From contig DYOK01000108.1 in NCBI GenBank assembly GCA_020720565.1, forward strand, positions 1-8,913: a stretch of 8,913 nucleotides of DNA, in the 5' to 3' direction. Each line of letters starts with the position of its first letter. The stretch's first letter is position 1. The notes under the pieces are model-generated. The model was not told the origin of the DNA, did not search any database, and worked only from the letters and a program-made list of their open reading frames with translations. This document shows positions 7,792-8,913 of the stretch, piece by piece. Origin of the DNA: Acetofilamentum sp. GTDB lineage: Bacteria > Bacteroidota > Bacteroidia > Bacteroidales > JAFGXI01. Made by a program: the position numbers and the translations under genes.

Positions 7792-8616
7792 TTATTTATT
7801 TAAATAAGTTGATTGAGAAAACGATTCGTTAATACCTCTGTTTAGTCGCTCTTGGTCGTATTTCAAATCGGAACTAAGGTAACCCTCGATAAATGATTTC
7901 CAAACAAATTTTATTTTTGGGACAGAATCTACAGGAGTAGCTTCAATTTCAGCTTCGGTTTTACCTTCAAAAAAATGCCAATACTCACGAACAGATTGAC
8001 CTTCGGCCATTTCTACTGTCAAAACCCCTGTTTTGTAAGTTGAAACGACGTAATAGCCACCCCAACCCCAACCCCAACCCCAGCCAGGATAATAGTAATC
8101 GTAATAATCGGCGCTTCGTTCGCCAATTGTGCTATTTGTTTGATTTCTTGCAGTCTCTTGTTGAGGAGTTTGTGGGCTTAAATAGATATCCCAACCTATA
8201 CCCCAACCCCAACCAGGATAATAACCACCCCAACCGTAGCCTGGATAGTACAAAACATCATGTGATTCTGATAGAATAACGACTGGGTTTAAATACAAAT
8301 CCGCAGTAGTATCGCCAACTGGCAATACTGTATAACCTAGAGTGGTGAATTTAGCTTTGTAAGTTTCAATTATTTTGTCGCTTGTACCACCATCTTTATA
8401 AAAATCAACAACTTGAGCAATGCTTAGGTAATCGTGTTTCAAGGCAACGGTATCGTTAATTACAATTGTTGAATGCGGTGCAAAATCAAAATCTGGATTA
8501 TAAACTGTTAAGGTAACATCTAATTCGTCATAGTATTCTGGCCCTTCGTTTTTGTTGCAAGAACTTAATGCAATTGTAAGCATTAAGGCTAATTGAAAGA
8601 ATAATGTTAGTTTCAT
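7792..8616 (-). CDS. DUF4136-type lipoprotein with two Gly/Trp/Tyr-rich modules
   Basis: A 274-residue envelope lipoprotein of unknown function. The signal ends in lipobox ALSSC (Cys20). After it come VTLTVYNPDFDFAPHSTIVI (about 34-53), which resembles the opening strands of DUF4136 proteins, and a later STYKTGVLTVEM (about 192-203), the usual 'tY..GtL.vdm' strand. The C-terminal part (about 230-250) has VPKIKFVWKSFIEGYLSS, matching the family's closing segment. Between these are two low-complexity modules: YYPGYGWGGYYPGWGWG at about 123-139 and YYYPGWGWGWGWGGYY at about 174-189. They are separated by a polar linker rich in Gln, Thr and Asn. Such GW/GY inserts occur in Bacteroidetes members of this family, but their role is unknown. 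The ATG at 8614-8616 gives a proper signal peptide. The gene sits 32 bp after the partial barrel gene and 8 bp before the next barrel gene. The DUF4136 assignment rests on pattern memory. Confidence 0.78.
   Translation of the reverse strand: MKLTLFFQLALMLTIALSSCNKNEGPEYYDELDVTLTVYNPDFDFAPHSTIVINDTVALKHDYLSIAQVVDFYKDGGTSDKIIETYKAKFTTLGYTVLPVGDTTADLYLNPVVILSESHDVLYYPGYGWGGYYPGWGWGIGWDIYLSPQTPQQETARNQTNSTIGERSADYYDYYYPGWGWGWGWGGYYVVSTYKTGVLTVEMAEGQSVREYWHFFEGKTEAEIEATPVDSVPKIKFVWKSFIEGYLSSDLKYDQERLNRGINESFSQSTYLNK
8060..8081 (-). repeat. Four-run G-quadruplex motif (TTGGGG repeat) inside the DUF4136 gene
   Basis: The coding (minus) strand carries four GGGG runs, each separated by TT, read in frame as repeating TGG-GGT codons for Trp-Gly (residues about 179-186). 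This fits the strict quadruplex rule with very short loops. It matches the unit of ciliate telomere repeats, which are known to fold into quadruplexes. Because the runs are on the coding strand, the mRNA could fold as well. It is explained by the protein repeat, so a regulatory role is not implied. Confidence 0.85.
8072..8223. repeat. 23-bp direct repeat coding for the YYPGWGWG modules
   Basis: The plus-strand sequence at 8072-8094 recurs at 8201-8223 with one mismatch (both read CCCCAACCCCA, then G or A, then CCAGGATAATA). A third, more diverged copy starts at 8228 (CCCCAACCGTAGCCTGGATA). The copies encode YYPGWGWG, YYPGWGWG and YYPGYGWG, so the modules seem to have arisen by local duplication. 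Such repeats can gain or lose units by slippage. Confidence 0.8.
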
Positions 8617-8626
8617 ATGATTTAAT

Positions 8627-8652
8627 TTAATTAATAATGTGTTATTATTTAA
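8627..8652. repeat. AT-only inverted repeat in the spacer before the DUF4136 gene
   Basis: TAATAA at 8632-8637 and TTATTA at 8642-8647 form a 6-bp stem with loop TGTG. After one T-T mismatch the arms extend by four more pairs (8627-8630 with 8649-8652). The repeat overlaps the stop codon (8649-8651) of the upstream partial gene and fills most of the 32-bp gap. With no G-C pair in the stem it would be weak. It may simply reflect the extreme A/T content of the spacer, or it may affect mRNA processing or translation of the DUF4136 gene. Confidence 0.4.
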
Positions 8653-8913
8653 TTCACAGGCTGTTTGTCGTCTGTTAGTGTGATAAATGGAAAAGACAAG
8701 AAAATTTGAAAAGTTGAACCTTTGCTTGAACGATAAGATGTATTTGAAACCATGTCAGTTATCCCAAAATTGTAGCGTAACTTTAAATCGAGTCCTTTTC
8801 CTTTTCGGGCATTAAAAAATGAATAGCCTAATTCGACTGGCACTGTAAAATAGAATGCTTCAAAATCTGATTTAAAACTTTCTACAATATCAACAGTATT
8901 TCCACTGGCAAGT
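8649..8913 (-). CDS. Outer-membrane beta-barrel protein, C-terminal part (partial, cut by window edge)
   Basis: The frame is open from the right edge of the window to the TAA at 8649-8651 and gives about 88 residues. An in-frame GTG at 8841-8843 could be mistaken for a start, but the open frame continues upstream with similar strand-like sequence (SFKSDFEAFYFTVPVELGYS), so the gene begins outside the window. Segments FYFTVPVELGYSFF, GLDLKLRYNFGITDM and STFQIFLSFPFITL are alternating amphipathic strands like the last three strands of PorT/OMP_b-brl type barrels. The 'VPVELGY' followed by 'LRYNFGITDM' pattern is common in Bacteroidetes members. It is the first gene of the right-hand group visible here, 32 bp before the DUF4136 gene. 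Exact function is not inferable. Confidence 0.75.
   Translation of the reverse strand, partial: LASGNTVDIVESFKSDFEAFYFTVPVELGYSFFNARKGKGLDLKLRYNFGITDMVSNTSYRSSKGSTFQIFLSFPFITLTDDKQPVN

Noticed and set aside
8040..8279. 79-codon plus-strand frame rich in Asn and Pro
   Set aside because: It is the antisense shadow of the Trp-Gly repeats in the DUF4136 gene (CCCCAA read as Pro-Asn).

Overview
The window looks like part of a chromosome from a member of the Bacteroidetes (Bacteroidota). This is inferred from the DNA being AT-rich (roughly 40% G+C by eye), from signal peptides that end in 'AQ', from short A/T-rich gene leaders without a Shine-Dalgarno sequence, and from the gene families present (DUF4136 lipoprotein, PorT-like outer-membrane barrels, lipoprotein RND adaptor). 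No genus can be named from the sequence alone. All substantial genes lie on the minus strand, so transcription runs from right to left. A possible 26-codon tail of a plus-strand gene enters at the far left and converges on them.

Right part (8913 down to 6250): four consecutive minus-strand genes for exported envelope proteins. They are the C-terminal part of an outer-membrane beta-barrel protein cut by the window edge, a DUF4136-type lipoprotein with two Gly/Trp/Tyr-rich modules, a second small outer-membrane barrel, and a DUF1207-like protein. The spacers are 32, 8 and 19 bp, consistent with one transcript. The DUF1207-like gene is broken. Its nominal frame stops at 6430, but family-like sequence continues in the -1 frame and then returns to the original frame, ending at 6250. 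Two one-base indels that cancel each other explain this.

Left part (6168 down to 271): a complete tripartite RND efflux system in the order adaptor (lipoprotein, HlyD/AcrA type), inner-membrane pump (HAE1/AcrB type, 1048 residues), outer-membrane factor (TolC/OprM type lipoprotein). Adaptor and pump are 8 bp apart; the outer-membrane factor follows after a 145-bp AT-rich spacer. Together they would form one channel from the inner membrane to the outside, driven by the proton gradient. No regulator gene is visible next to it.

No tRNA, rRNA, CRISPR array, insertion sequence or prophage gene is seen. I found no convincing new multi-gene system. The least ordinary observations are the double frameshift in the DUF1207-like gene, its HExxH-like motif, and a telomere-like G-quadruplex motif inside the DUF4136 gene.
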